Source: Infirmifilum sp. NZ
GTDB lineage: Archaea; Thermoproteota; Thermoprotei; Thermofilales; Thermofilaceae
Assembly (NCBI RefSeq): GCF_022693705.1
Contig: NZ_CP094288.1
Location: forward strand, 1,754,526 to 1,818,525
Direction of reading: 5' to 3'
Length of the DNA stretch: 64,000 bases
Shown: positions 17,802-26,453 of the stretch, in pieces
Layout: each line of letters starts with the position of its first letter
Numbering within the stretch: the stretch's first letter is position 1
The notes under the pieces: model-generated
Seen by the model: the letters and a program-made list of their open reading frames with translations, nothing else
What the model was told of the DNA's origin: nothing
The model's database searches: none
Position numbers and translations under genes: made by a program

Positions 17802-18509
17802 CTACTCCATGACCTTTCCAAGAATCAGCTCGACGTCATGCTCTACGCTGAGCTCCCTGAGCTTCTCCGCTACGCGCCTAGGGGCGGTGAGCACGACAAG
17901 GATCTTCTTGAACGACGGCCTCCCGAGGGCTCTCTCAGCGGCCTCGGCCTTTCTTAGTAGCTTGTAGAGCTCTTCCTCTGACTCCGCGTGCGCGGTCACC
18001 TCGCCCACGATCAACGGAGCGTCGCAGAAGATGTCGACCTCCTCGCCGCCTACGACCTCAGACCTCAGCTCCTTGTCGGGGGGCAGGACACCTGACTCCC
18101 TGAGGCTCCTGGTAAGGAGGTCCCTGACAAACGTCTCGAAAGTTAAGCCCGCGAACTTGCTTAGCTGGCTGAAGCCGTAGAGCATGTCGCCTCGGAGCCT
18201 CTCTAGGGATGCCTCAAGCCTCTTGACTTCTCTCTGAAGGCTATTCTCTTCCTCCTCTAACTTGACAATGCGTTCAAGCATTTTGAGAAAGTCTTCCCGC
18301 ATTCTGTTGAAATCCTCCCTTAGCTTTCCTTGCTCCTCACGCAGGCTCTTGATTTCCCCAAGTAGCTCCTCGAGCACCTTCTCGTGCTTGTCGAGCCTGG
18401 CTAGCAGCTCCTCGAGCCCGAGGAGGCCTGCAACCGCGTACCTGAACTCCTCATCCTCCCTTAGCAGCTTCAGGATCCTGCTCTTCAGCTCAGCCTGAGA
18501 CTCCGTCAT
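17802..18509 (-). CDS. Coiled-coil protein with a PD-(D/E)XK-like C-terminal domain
   Basis: 235 residues from the ATG at 18509. Residues 1-130 are helical, with a long coiled coil of Glu/Lys/Leu heptads. The C-terminal 110 residues look like the archaeal PD-(D/E)XK nuclease-like family often annotated DUF3782: FETFVRDLL, SEVVGGEEVDIFCDAPLIVGEVTAHAE and a final KILVVLT strand. The usual E-x-K lysine is replaced by Thr in GEVT, so catalysis is doubtful. A TATA candidate at about 18537-18545 favours this start over the upstream in-frame ATG at 18581. Function unknown. Such proteins are frequent and variable in crenarchaea. A nuclease or nucleic-acid-binding role is possible. Confidence 0.65.
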   Translation of the reverse strand: MTESQAELKSRILKLLREDEEFRYAVAGLLGLEELLARLDKHEKVLEELLGEIKSLREEQGKLREDFNRMREDFLKMLERIVKLEEEENSLQREVKRLEASLERLRGDMLYGFSQLSKFAGLTFETFVRDLLTRSLRESGVLPPDKELRSEVVGGEEVDIFCDAPLIVGEVTAHAESEEELYKLLRKAEAAERALGRPSFKKILVVLTAPRRVAEKLRELSVEHDVELILGKVME

Positions 18510-18781
18510 GCCTCTACAGTTAATACACGTCGCCTGATTAAAAAGGTGATTATCTATCGGCTGGGTGAAAGGCTTTTCCACATAAAGAGAGCGGTCAGGA
18601 GGATTGGGAGTTCAGGTGAAGAGCACAGCTACCTCTTACCTGCTCTGGAAGCGCAAGGGTGATGACCCCCATATTTAAACCTCCCTTCAACACGTGTTTT
18701 AGGCCGCAGCAGGTTCCATGAGTTTTCTCGGAAGAGAGGACTTTTCACAGCCTCTTACGCATGATTTCGCGCCAGCTATTT

Positions 18782-19141
18782 TTAGACAAGGGGGGTGACG
18801 GACGCCAGCAGGAAGCTCTCAGTTGCGGCAAGCCAGGTTGCGTTATCGACCCAGCTTCCACCCTCTCTAGCCCAAACCTGTGCCATAGCGTCGAGGGGGA
18901 GGAGTAACAGTAGGCTAACGTAGGTGACGACGAGAAGGTAGCTGGCTAGACCCTGACCGCCGAGCACGAGCCTGGCTACCGCCCAGGCGGACGCGAACCC
19001 TGCTATGCGGAAGGAGATGATCTTCAGTATCGAGCCGGCAAGGGAGGTAGCGGGTAGCCTGCTCCTGAAGAGCGCCTTGAACGCTAGTGCGGAAGGTATG
19101 GCTAGCACCGCGGTTTTAGCTAGCAGGTCAAGCCTGTACAC
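18782..19141 (-). CDS. Small membrane protein, function unknown
   Basis: 119 residues with three or four hydrophobic segments (LLAKTAVLAIPSALAFKALF, FRIAGFASAWAVARLVLG, LASYLLVVTYVSLLLLLP) and a short C-terminal hydrophobic end. The GTG start at 19141 follows AAGGAGGAGC with unusually tight spacing (3-5 nt). No family recognised. It sits alone between a coiled-coil protein gene and a GC-rich noncoding block. A conserved Arg/Asp pattern is not obvious. Confidence 0.55.
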   Translation of the reverse strand: MYRLDLLAKTAVLAIPSALAFKALFRSRLPATSLAGSILKIISFRIAGFASAWAVARLVLGGQGLASYLLVVTYVSLLLLLPLDAMAQVWAREGGSWVDNATWLAATESFLLASVTPLV

Positions 19142-19197
19142 GCTCCTCCTTTTCTGCCCCCACTGGCCCCCCTTAAATCTTCGTCATCCTTCGGTCG

Positions 19198-19310
19198 GCC
19201 TCGGGGTGGCCCCACGGGGGCGAGGCATCGCCCTCTTCGGGCCTGCCCCTCTCGGGGGCTTCCGGGGAGGAGCAGCCGGCGGCCGCCACGCCCCAGCGGC
19301 AGCGGCGGCC
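19198..19310. repeat. Three tandem GC-rich hairpins, candidate structured RNA
   Basis: A very GC-rich block with three consecutive inverted repeats: GCCTCG/CGAGGC closing 19198-19226, GGCCTG...CAGCC with bulged inner pairing over about 19240-19277, and GGCCGCC/GGCGGCC closing 19281-19310. Local GC far exceeds neighbouring genes, as for structural RNAs in hyperthermophiles. CTTAAATC at about 19172-19179 could be a plus-strand TATA. I could not match it to tRNA, 5S, SRP or RNase P RNA. The strand is undetermined. Confidence 0.4.
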
Positions 19311-19385
19311 AACTGCCCTACCGTCATGTGTGGCGTTGAGGGGGTTTATCTCCCTTTCGAAGTGTAGGCTGAAAGTGAAACCACT

Positions 19386-19938
19386 CACTACATCCTCTGG
19401 GAAAGTGGCTCCATGCCGCGGAGCTGGAGCTTGGTGACTACCTGAGGCTTCTGGACTACGGCTTCCTGAGGAGGAGCCCGCACCCAGCTGGGGTTACGGT
19501 CTCGTTCACGGAGAAGGCGCTGTGAGTGCTCTCGGTTGAGGAGGGCTAGGAGTGAGGAGAGCAGGCTTGCTTGGGCGCTGGTGAGGTGCGCCCTCTACGG
19601 CCGCTGCGATGATAGGTAGGTTGAGGAGCATGGTGATCTGCTCGACGCGCTAAGCGAGCTGCAGGCGTCTTTCCCCAACAAGCCAGCGGAGTGGTTCTAC
19701 CGCGCCGTGTACAGGCTCCTAGCGGGCAAAGTCGAGAGAGTGGGCAATGAGCACTGGCTGGTGAAGGGCCTGCCTGAGCTGGGCGACACCTACCCGTGGT
19801 ACAACGTCTGGGTGAGCGAGGGCAGGTACCGCTGCGACTGCCTCTCCAGCATACGGCTACGTGAGGAAGGCAAAAATATGCAGCCACATCGCCACCGTCA
19901 TGCTTTATAGGAGGCAGCTGAGGCTCCGCGCCGAATAA
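19386..19938 (+). pseudogene. SWIM zinc-finger protein pseudogene
   Basis: Remains of a DNA-binding or regulatory protein. Fragments in different frames read HYILWESGS, then LGDYLRLLDYGFLRRS...VSFTEKAL, which stops (TGA). A further frame from 19551 reads about 100 residues with one in-frame TAG at 19617-19619 and reaches YRCDCLSS. A shift near 19855 is then needed to continue YGYVRKAKICSHIATVMLYRRQL to TAA at 19936-19938. The CDC...CSH pattern is the CxCx(n)CxH SWIM zinc finger. Several stops and shifts make true decay far more likely than sequencing error. The 3' end overlaps the next minus-strand gene by about 40 nt. Confidence 0.7.
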
Positions 19939-20233
19939 GCCTCAAGGCAGCATCGCCGCAAGCCGCTTCCTCGATGCTGTAGCCGAGCAGTAAGAGGAGG
20001 CCGCAGGCGCGCTCGGCGAGGTAAACGTACCTCACGTCGCCGACGACCGCCTCCCTCACGAGGCCCGCTGTACACAACCTCTCAAGGACCGAGGCGATGT
20101 ACCTCGTGTTCCTCGTGGCGAAGGCCCTGCTGAGGGGCTTCGGCTCGCGCAGACGCCACAGCGTCTTCGCGAGGCCTGTCAGCTCGAGCCACCTCGCCAC
20201 ACTCTCCCACACCTCCCCGCTGACCTCGACCAT
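19898..20233 (-). CDS. Winged-helix-like small regulator
   Basis: 111 residues, mostly helical, with a likely helix-turn-helix at LSRAFATRNTRYIASVLERL followed by VREAVVGDVRYVYLAE, which fits a wing, and a C-terminal Leu-rich helix (ACGLLLLLGYSIEEAA). This suggests a small archaeal transcription regulator. It is not matched to a named family. The ATG at 20233 has a TATA candidate GCTTATAACC about 22-30 nt upstream (20255-20263). The GTG just before it (20236) is an alternative. The promoter lies inside the remnant of a hydrolase gene, in a decayed region, so recent rearrangement is likely. Confidence 0.6.
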   Translation of the reverse strand: MVEVSGEVWESVARWLELTGLAKTLWRLREPKPLSRAFATRNTRYIASVLERLCTAGLVREAVVGDVRYVYLAERACGLLLLLGYSIEEAACGDAALRLIRRGASAASYKA

Positions 20234-20266
20234 CACAGCTACGGGCGAGGATGGGGTTATAAGCGT

Positions 20267-20515
20267 TCACATAGGCTGTGCTAGCCAAAAGCCTGAGCCG
20301 CCGAGCCCGTGGAAGAGGACTGCTCCTCCGCGTGGTCTGCTGGCCGGTGGTAGCCACTGCAGGCAGTACAATCGGTTTCCAGCGGTGTCAGCATAGCCCG
20401 CTCTCTGCTCCACCCCGCCGAGGAGGTGGGCTTGCAGGGTTGTGAGAACAGTGTAGGAGGCAAGCGAGACGATTAGCAGTAACAGGAGTCTCCGCACAGG
20501 GTGGACTCGAGGCAT
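20267..20515 (-). pseudogene. Truncated alpha/beta hydrolase
   Basis: 82 codons encode an N-terminal membrane anchor or signal (LLLLLIVSLASYTVLTTL), then a start of an alpha/beta hydrolase fold: ADTAGNRLYCLQWLPPA and RGGAVLFHGLGGSG, the latter being the strand plus HG oxyanion-hole motif. The frame stops at LAQPM before any nucleophile elbow, Asp or His. Normal members are 250-300 residues. Downstream sequence holds the promoter of the next gene and does not continue the fold, so the 3' part is deleted rather than frameshifted. Confidence 0.6.
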
Positions 20516-20583
20516 CGTTTAAAAAACTTGTTGAGGCATCGACGCTTAGAGAGAGTTGCGTAGCCTCAGCACTTCCGTTAGGC

Positions 20584-20874
20584 TCAGCGCGCTAAGCGCA
20601 GGCTAACCCGGTCTGCATTCCTTATCCTTTCAAGCGCCTCCTCCGGGCTCCCTAGGCTTTCAGTCCGCTCTACATGAACTACGTAGTACTCTGCGGCACC
20701 GCTCTTGCTGAGGAAATCCGCCAAAGTCACGCCGTCCTCCAGCACAACATACACCCTGCTTCCGAGCACGTGAACGGCCAGTGCTCCGGGTGCTCTTAGG
20801 AAGTGCTCTTTCACCGGAGCTACACAGCTGGCACAGCCTACCCCAGAGACCCTAAGGGTTACCAGCACAACCAC
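20584..20874 (-). CDS. Heavy-metal-associated (HMA)-like small protein
   Basis: 96 residues. The N-terminal part, VTLRVSGVGCASCVAPVKEHF, carries a CxxC motif in the loop-helix position of HMA/copper-chaperone domains. Strands follow (ALAVHVLGSRVYVVLEDG), compatible with the beta-alpha-beta fold. A second, acidic region (ESLGSPEEALERIRNAD) is extra. A role in soft-metal binding or delivery is inferred. No metal ATPase is nearby, although a ZIP transporter lies 3 kb away. The start is GTG 20874, with no clear ribosome site. Confidence 0.6.
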   Translation of the reverse strand: MVVLVTLRVSGVGCASCVAPVKEHFLRAPGALAVHVLGSRVYVVLEDGVTLADFLSKSGAAEYYVVHVERTESLGSPEEALERIRNADRVSLRLAR

Positions 20875-20965
20875 GCTTCATGGCGAGAATCAAATCATGA
20901 TAAGCTCTTCTCAACAACGAGGATGATAAATCATAATATACGCGTATAGCATCCTCTTAATCGGT

Positions 20966-22360
20966 ATGCTCAACAGCGTGAAGCCTATTCTCGAGTATGA
21001 ATTCAACGGCGAGGCGTCCCCGTCCATGGCTGGGAGCTTCGCCTACCTACCCTTCACTATCCCAGATGGCGTGTGCACGATTGAGGTAGAGTATGAGTTC
21101 GCTGGGAAAAGCCCCGAAGAAGCGGTCGTCGACATAGGGCTCCTTGAGCCGGGAAGCAGGGAGCTGGTAGAGGGCATGAAGTTTCTGAGAGGCTGGAGCG
21201 GCTCAAATAAGAAGAAGTTCACCGTCTCTCGGGTCTACGCTACACCGAGCTACACGGCCGGAGACATAAGGTCGGGTGAGTGGAGCGTTATACTGGGGTT
21301 TTACAAGGTTCCGCGCGCGGGGCTGAGCTACACCGTGAAGGTTAAGGTTTACCGCGAGTGCGCGGAGGGGCAGGGCAGGCAGCTATCTCTCGGAGCTCCT
21401 GCGGCGAAGCGGGGCTGGGTTAAAGGAGACCTGCACCTGCACTCGGTCCACAGCGATGGGGACTCAACTTTGGAGGAGATAGCCTCGGTGGCACGCGTAC
21501 TTGGGCTGGACTTCGTGTCCGTCACTGACCACAACACAGTGTCGCACATAGCCGAGATGGGATGGAGGAGCGGTTTCCTAAATGGGATCTTCTTCCTGAG
21601 AGGGGTTGAGATGACCTCCTACAAAGGCCACATGAACGTTTACGGGGTAAGCGAGACACCCGAGTTCCGAGTAGGGTCAGCCTCCGAGCTCGCGAAAGTG
21701 GTGAAGTACCTTAGGGGTCAGGGAGCACTTCTCTCCGTGAACCACCCGAAGCCTCTCGGTCCCGACTGGGAGCTCGGGGATATGTCATTTGCGGATGCGG
21801 TGGAGGTCTTCCACTCAGTCTGGGAGTTCAACAACTACATATCGCTGAAGCGGTGGGACGAGCTGTTGGCCAAAGGCCACAGGTTAGGGCTAGTAGGGGG
21901 TAGCGACGCTCACGAGATAAAGGGGAAGAAAAGCCTGCTGGCGCCGGGCACCCCAACCACCTGGGTGTACGTTGAGGAGCTCAGCGAGGACGGCTTGCTC
22001 CAGGGCATCAGGAGCCAGCGGGTATTCGTCTCAGAGTCCCCTCAGGGGCCCAAGTTGATCCTTAAGGCGTCCGACGGGAAGCACGAGCTCTGGACAGGCG
22101 ATGTTGCTAGTAGCGGGGAGCTCGACGTAGTGATCCAGGTGGAGGGCGCTAAGGCCCAGCTTCTCAGGATCGTTGCCGGAGGAGAAGTAGTGTACCGTGA
22201 GGCCATAACGTCCGACTTTCTAGTGAAGAAGGTCAGGGTTAATGCGAAGTCTCCTTACGTTAGAGCCGAGATTTTGAGGGAAGTGGCCGATGCCGACGAC
22301 CCGTACCACATGGAGAATATTCTTTCGGCGCTTTCAAACCCCATCTACGTAAACATATAA
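20966..22360 (+). CDS. PHP-domain phosphoesterase (CehA/TrpH-like) with N-terminal beta domain
   Basis: 464 residues. Residues 1-145 form a beta-rich domain. The PHP metal-dependent hydrolase domain follows: GDLHLHSVHSDGD (motif I), VTDHNTV (motif II), RGVEMTS (Glu ligand), HMNVYGV, SVNHPKPLG and GGSDAHEIKG. All metal ligands of the PHP superfamily appear present. The C-terminal 100 residues are beta-rich. The overall plan resembles CehA/McbA-type PHP hydrolases. The substrate is unknown, and no signal peptide is seen. The promoter ATAATATAC (20933-20941) lies 24 nt before the ATG. The next gene, a sugar symporter, starts 26 nt downstream from its own TATA box. Confidence 0.82.
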   Translation: MLNSVKPILEYEFNGEASPSMAGSFAYLPFTIPDGVCTIEVEYEFAGKSPEEAVVDIGLLEPGSRELVEGMKFLRGWSGSNKKKFTVSRVYATPSYTAGDIRSGEWSVILGFYKVPRAGLSYTVKVKVYRECAEGQGRQLSLGAPAAKRGWVKGDLHLHSVHSDGDSTLEEIASVARVLGLDFVSVTDHNTVSHIAEMGWRSGFLNGIFFLRGVEMTSYKGHMNVYGVSETPEFRVGSASELAKVVKYLRGQGALLSVNHPKPLGPDWELGDMSFADAVEVFHSVWEFNNYISLKRWDELLAKGHRLGLVGGSDAHEIKGKKSLLAPGTPTTWVYVEELSEDGLLQGIRSQRVFVSESPQGPKLILKASDGKHELWTGDVASSGELDVVIQVEGAKAQLLRIVAGGEVVYREAITSDFLVKKVRVNAKSPYVRAEILREVADADDPYHMENILSALSNPIYVNI

Positions 22361-22385
22361 ATACTCTAGCAACAGCTTTATTAAC

Positions 22386-23672
22386 GTGCTAACAAAGCTA
22401 CAGAAGCTTTCATACGGGATCGCGCGCCTAGGCTCAACGACCCTCCTGAGCGCGTTCAGCTTCGCCGGCTTCTACGTGTACTGGGACGTCTACAAGCTGG
22501 ACCCTCAGCTGAGCGGCGTCGTGAGTGCAATAGGCAAGCTCGCCATTCTGATAAACTCCGTCATAATGGGTTACCTAAGCGACGCTACCAGGAGCAGGTT
22601 TGGGAAGAGGAAGCCCTACATAATCACGGGGTCTCCGCTACTAGCCATCTCAGCTGTCATGTACTTCCTCCCCTTCCTGTTCATCTCCATTGAGGACAAG
22701 TCGGCGCTCTTCTACTGGGGCGCTTTCTGGAACGCCGCTTTCAACTTCTTCTACGGCTACCTCCTGACCCCCTACCAGGCTTGGATGCCCGAGATCACGG
22801 AGCCGGAGGAAAGGATCACCATCACCACCCTGCAGAACGTGTCCAACATCCTGGGCAACGTGGTGGGGGTTGTTTTCAGCTTCCTGGTTCCCACGCTCTA
22901 CCGCGGGGGACTCCTGCTTCCAGTCATGGCGGCTTTCGCGGTGATGGAAGTGCTCCTGTACATGCCCAGCGTGCTCCTAATACCCGTTGAAAGCAAGGCT
23001 GTTCTAACCCCCAAGATCACCCGTGACATACTGGATCTCCTCCAGTACAGGGAATTCATGCTGTGGGAGGGAGTGAGGATGCTCATGTCAGCGGCGGAGA
23101 CCATGATCACGGCCCTCGTGGTGAAGTACGTCAGCACGGTCGTCGGGCTTGGGGAAAACCTCGCCTCCGTTGTTTTCGGGGTTGTGATGGTGGTCTTCGT
23201 AATGGGAGCCTTCCCGCTCTGGGGGAAGCAGGCCAGGAAGACTGGGAAGGGCCCTGCCCTTATCAAAGCCGCCGTTATACTCACCGTGGGCCTGCTGCTC
23301 GCCCCGCTACCCGCTTTCCTCCAAGACCGAGCGCTCAAGATAGCTGTCGGCCTCCTCGCTATAGCTCTGGGCGCCATAGGCATCTCAGCCTACGAGCTCT
23401 TCCCCTACGCTGTCGTCGCCGACCTAGCACACTGGGACGAGCTGAGGACGGGTCTGAGCAGGGCGGGCCTGTTCACCGGCTTCGAGGGTATTCCGATAAA
23501 CATCTCCCAGTCCCTCACATACCTACTGGTAGGCTACCTGGCTTCCCTTCCTCCCTTCAACGGCTACGACTACACTCTGGGGCTCGTCATCTGGGGGCCA
23601 ATAGCTTCCATATTCGCAGTCCTATCGATACTTATTCTGAGAAGGGTCAACATCGACCCCTTCAAAAAGTAA
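22386..23672 (+). CDS. GPH-family (MelB-like) sugar:cation symporter
   Basis: Major-facilitator transporter of 428 residues with about 12 membrane helices, of the glycoside-pentoside-hexuronide:cation symporter family. The family's TM2-3 loop signature is visible as GYLSDATRSRFGKRKPYI, including the cation-site Asp. PYQAWMPEIT after TM4 also fits. It would import a glycoside or uronide with Na+ or H+. A TATA element ACATATAAATAC (22353-22364) overlaps the stop of the PHP gene and is about 22 nt ahead of the GTG start, so it can be expressed separately. Pairing with a PHP hydrolase might mean joint use of one substrate, but that is speculative. Confidence 0.88.
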   Translation: MLTKLQKLSYGIARLGSTTLLSAFSFAGFYVYWDVYKLDPQLSGVVSAIGKLAILINSVIMGYLSDATRSRFGKRKPYIITGSPLLAISAVMYFLPFLFISIEDKSALFYWGAFWNAAFNFFYGYLLTPYQAWMPEITEPEERITITTLQNVSNILGNVVGVVFSFLVPTLYRGGLLLPVMAAFAVMEVLLYMPSVLLIPVESKAVLTPKITRDILDLLQYREFMLWEGVRMLMSAAETMITALVVKYVSTVVGLGENLASVVFGVVMVVFVMGAFPLWGKQARKTGKGPALIKAAVILTVGLLLAPLPAFLQDRALKIAVGLLAIALGAIGISAYELFPYAVVADLAHWDELRTGLSRAGLFTGFEGIPINISQSLTYLLVGYLASLPPFNGYDYTLGLVIWGPIASIFAVLSILILRRVNIDPFKK

Positions 23673-23708
23673 GGCAAAGCTTTTTCTTTATCCAAGCATT
23701 CAGCTAGC

Positions 23709-24494
23709 GTGCTCGATTGGCTCTCCACGGCCCTAGCGAGTATGGCTGGAGGGAACGTCGTTCTAGCCAGCCTGTACGCGGGTCTGTTCGTAGCGGCTAC
23801 GACGAGCCTGGGTGCGGCGGCTGTGTACCTGTACAGGGAGGGCAGCCTGGACCTCACCCTAGCTCTGGCCTTCGCATCCGGGGTCATGCTCGTAGCGAGC
23901 TTCACGAGCCTGATCCTCCCGGCGATACAGCTGGCGGGCTTCCCCGCCGTGGCCGTCGGCACAGCGCTGGGGATCGTTGCCATTCACCTCGCCGACAAGC
24001 TGATCCCCCACGAGCACGTCCTGAGAGGATACGAGGGCCCGGAGTCCGCGAGAGGCCTGCTCAAGAAGGCTTGGCTCATAGCACTCGCCGTCATAATTCA
24101 CAACCTCCCTGAGGGGCTCGCGGTCGGCACATCAATAGCCTACTCGCTGCCAGTTGGAGTCGCTACTGCGATTGCGATCGGCCTCCAAGACGTACCTGAG
24201 GGCCTGGCGGTGGCCCTACCTATCGCCGCGATAAAGGGGAGGCGTAGCGGAGCCTTCGTCGGCGTGCTGAGCGGTGTCAGCGAGGCGCTTCTCGCGGTCT
24301 TGGGCGCAGCGCTCTTCTCGCTTACTTCATGGCTGCTACCGCTCGGGCTGAGCTTCTCAGGGGGCGCGATGCTCTACGTGACGCTGAAGGAGGCCATCCC
24401 GGAGATATACCGCGAGGACGAGCCCCCCCTGAAGATCACCCTCGGCTTCCTCGCGGGCTTCTACCTGATGCTGTTCCTTGACTCCGCCCTGTGA
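23709..24494 (+). CDS. ZIP-family metal transporter
   Basis: 261 residues with about eight membrane helices. The two metal-binding signatures of ZupT/GufA-type ZIP proteins are clear: HNLPEGLAVGTSIAYS in helix IV and LQDVPEGLAVALPIA in helix V. These line the binuclear metal site for Zn2+ and similar divalent cations. Between helices III and IV the usual His-rich loop is short (LIPHEHVLRGYEGPES). GTG start. It follows the symporter by 36 nt. Regulation not visible. Confidence 0.9.
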   Translation: MLDWLSTALASMAGGNVVLASLYAGLFVAATTSLGAAAVYLYREGSLDLTLALAFASGVMLVASFTSLILPAIQLAGFPAVAVGTALGIVAIHLADKLIPHEHVLRGYEGPESARGLLKKAWLIALAVIIHNLPEGLAVGTSIAYSLPVGVATAIAIGLQDVPEGLAVALPIAAIKGRRSGAFVGVLSGVSEALLAVLGAALFSLTSWLLPLGLSFSGGAMLYVTLKEAIPEIYREDEPPLKITLGFLAGFYLMLFLDSAL

Positions 24495-24538
24495 CCCGCT
24501 AGAAACCTTTTTGAAGCCGTAGCGACAGTGGGAAAACC

Positions 24539-25051
24539 GTGTCGAGGGAGTTTGAGGGGTTGCTCGGGAGCACCAGGGTTCAAGCGGAGCTCAGGGAGTT
24601 CGAGGAGTGGTTCAAGAAGTACGGCGAGCACATTCTCGAGTTCGAGGAGTCGAAGCTCGTCATAAGGACGGCCTGGCTCGCTAGAGTCATGCTTGACGAG
24701 GGATACGCCCTCTTCCCGGGGCAGGAGGAGGGCGTCAGGACTTTCGTCGCCAGCTTCATCGCGGACAGGCTCAGGGGCTTGGGCGTCGACCCTAGGCAGG
24801 TGACGCGGGGGGACCTTCACGGCACAAGGCAGGATGTAGTTGAGGTGGTCACGAGGATCTACCCGAACGTCCAGCAAACAGATAGGCCATCGGTCACAAG
24901 CATTCTCCAACAGGAACTCACAAAGCCCCCTAAGGTCGAGAGGGCTGTACTGCCGGCGCTCAGGGTTGAGAGGTCTAGAGCCAGGCCCCTCGTAGCACTA
25001 CTACTAACCCTTCTCCTGTCGTCATTGCTCATAATCCTCCTCTCGCGGTAA
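24539..25051 (+). CDS. Tail-anchored protein, function unknown
   Basis: 170 residues. A soluble helical domain (1-125) contains FEGLLGSTRVQAELREFEEW and ARVMLDEGYALFPGQEEGV. A basic linker (RVERSRARP) follows, then a single C-terminal membrane helix (LVALLLTLLLSSLLIILLSR). This is the layout of a tail-anchored membrane protein with its domain in the cytoplasm. No family recognised. GTG start at 24539, 44 nt after the ZIP gene, possibly cotranscribed. Confidence 0.6.
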   Translation: MSREFEGLLGSTRVQAELREFEEWFKKYGEHILEFEESKLVIRTAWLARVMLDEGYALFPGQEEGVRTFVASFIADRLRGLGVDPRQVTRGDLHGTRQDVVEVVTRIYPNVQQTDRPSVTSILQQELTKPPKVERAVLPALRVERSRARPLVALLLTLLLSSLLIILLSR

Positions 25052-25249
25052 CTCTATCTGCAGATATCCCGACATAGGTAGCGCGTAGCCATTACAAAAA
25101 AGAGAACACCCTTAGGCCGGGGTCAATCCAGAGGCTCTTCGCCTAGTCAAGCCCAGCGATTTGACGAATATTGTTGTCCGCGATACACAAACCCGCTAAC
25201 CAGTTTGTACGACCACCGCCCAGCTAGCTGGATCGCCGCAAAGGGGGCT

Positions 25250-26347
25250 TCAATCTCGGAGTAGCCAGGCGTTGCCCAGCCACACTTTCCTCAGCCCAGC
25301 CCTCCTCGCGGCCTCGAGGGCCTCATGTGCCTGCCTCTTGCTCGTCACAGGCAGGTCTGACATAAGGAAGTCGGGGTGGAAGGCGAGCAGCACGTAGGGG
25401 ATGTCCCTGTCGATCGACGCCAAAAAGCTGGCGATCATCTCCATCTCGTAGGAGTCCACGTAGCCAGGCACGAGGAGCGTGCTGGCGCAGAGGAAGGGAG
25501 GATCCCTCCTCAAATCGAACCTGCCAGCGACTTCGGCGAAGTTCTCGTAAACGGGCTTCGGGTCGGCGAAGGTGAGAGCCCTGTACACGGCGGGCGTCCA
25601 GGCTTTCAGGTCGAACTTAAGCACACCCCCTGAAACGTAAGAAATCTCGGCTGCCCTCAGGAGGAGCTTCCTGTTCCACAGCCCGTTGGTTTCCCAGCAG
25701 ACCCTGAAGACCTGGCCCTCTCGGGCTTTGAGAGCCTCCTCCGCGGCCTTCAGGGCGTGGTACGCTAGGGGTCCGGGGTCTCCGCCGAAGAAGCACACGC
25801 ATGTCACTCTAGGGTCCCTTGCGCGCTCGACGAGCTTCATGAGAGGGAGCCTTAAGCCCAGGTCCGCGCGCCTGCAATCCCAGTTCTGGCAGAACAGGCA
25901 GTTCAGGTTGCAAGCACCGTAGGCCACGGCGAGGTTGTAGTATCCCCTCTCGGGACCTCCAGGCGACACAGAGTACCTCGGGTAGCCAGCGCCCGTAGCT
26001 CCAGGGCAGAACCACGCGGCAACGCAGTTAGTCGGGTGGGGGTCGAGGTAAGCGAAGCCAGGCGCCTCCAGTGGGTAGGAGCGGACAAGCCTTCCATGAG
26101 AGTTCCTGACGAGCCCGCAGAAGCCGACCTCACCATCCCCCATGCGGCAACGCCTGCCGCACGCCACGCACTCCCCGCCGTCCCCGCTCGGGGGGCTCGG
26201 CAGGCCCAGGAGCCTCCGGGCCCTAATGTGCGCCTCCTCGGCGATCCTGAGGGCCTCGTCTGGGTTAGCCCTCAGGCATTCCAGGCACACGCCAAGCGAC
26301 TCGGAGATAAGGTGGGAGCTCCGCCCGCAAAGCCTGCAGGTGCCCAA
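25250..26347 (-). CDS. Radical SAM protein with N-terminal zinc-binding motifs (PflA/AmmeMemoRadiSam-like)
   Basis: 365 residues. Two Cys-rich motifs lead: CRLCGRSSHLISESLGVCLECL and CVACGRRCRMGDGEVGFC (both likely zinc knuckles). The radical SAM core follows, with CNLNCLFC binding the 4Fe-4S cluster, FFGGDPGP (SAM-binding GGE-like motif) and a barrel ending GNAWLLRD. It resembles the pyruvate-formate-lyase-activase-like archaeal proteins near the AmmeMemoRadiSam family. The chemistry is unknown. The TTG start at 26347 is the only suitable codon ahead of the first Cys motif. TTTTTAGG about 35 nt upstream may be the promoter. The spacer downstream (25052-25249) shows nothing recognisable. Confidence 0.8.
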   Translation of the reverse strand: MGTCRLCGRSSHLISESLGVCLECLRANPDEALRIAEEAHIRARRLLGLPSPPSGDGGECVACGRRCRMGDGEVGFCGLVRNSHGRLVRSYPLEAPGFAYLDPHPTNCVAAWFCPGATGAGYPRYSVSPGGPERGYYNLAVAYGACNLNCLFCQNWDCRRADLGLRLPLMKLVERARDPRVTCVCFFGGDPGPLAYHALKAAEEALKAREGQVFRVCWETNGLWNRKLLLRAAEISYVSGGVLKFDLKAWTPAVYRALTFADPKPVYENFAEVAGRFDLRRDPPFLCASTLLVPGYVDSYEMEMIASFLASIDRDIPYVLLAFHPDFLMSDLPVTSKRQAHEALEAARRAGLRKVWLGNAWLLRD

Positions 26348-26453
26348 CAGGGCTCAAGCTAGAGAGACCGTAGCTTGCCTAAAAACCTTCGTCCACTTTC
26401 ACCGAACACTGCGGAAACGTTATATTCGTCGGTGCGTCCCCTATCACAGGTAA

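Noticed and set aside
19142-19400. SRP, 5S or RNase P RNA at the GC-rich hairpin block
   Set aside because: I compared the conserved cores I know (SRP GGAA-loop helix with AGCAG, RNase P GAGGAAAGUC, 5S loops) and none fits. The block is reported only as a candidate structured element.
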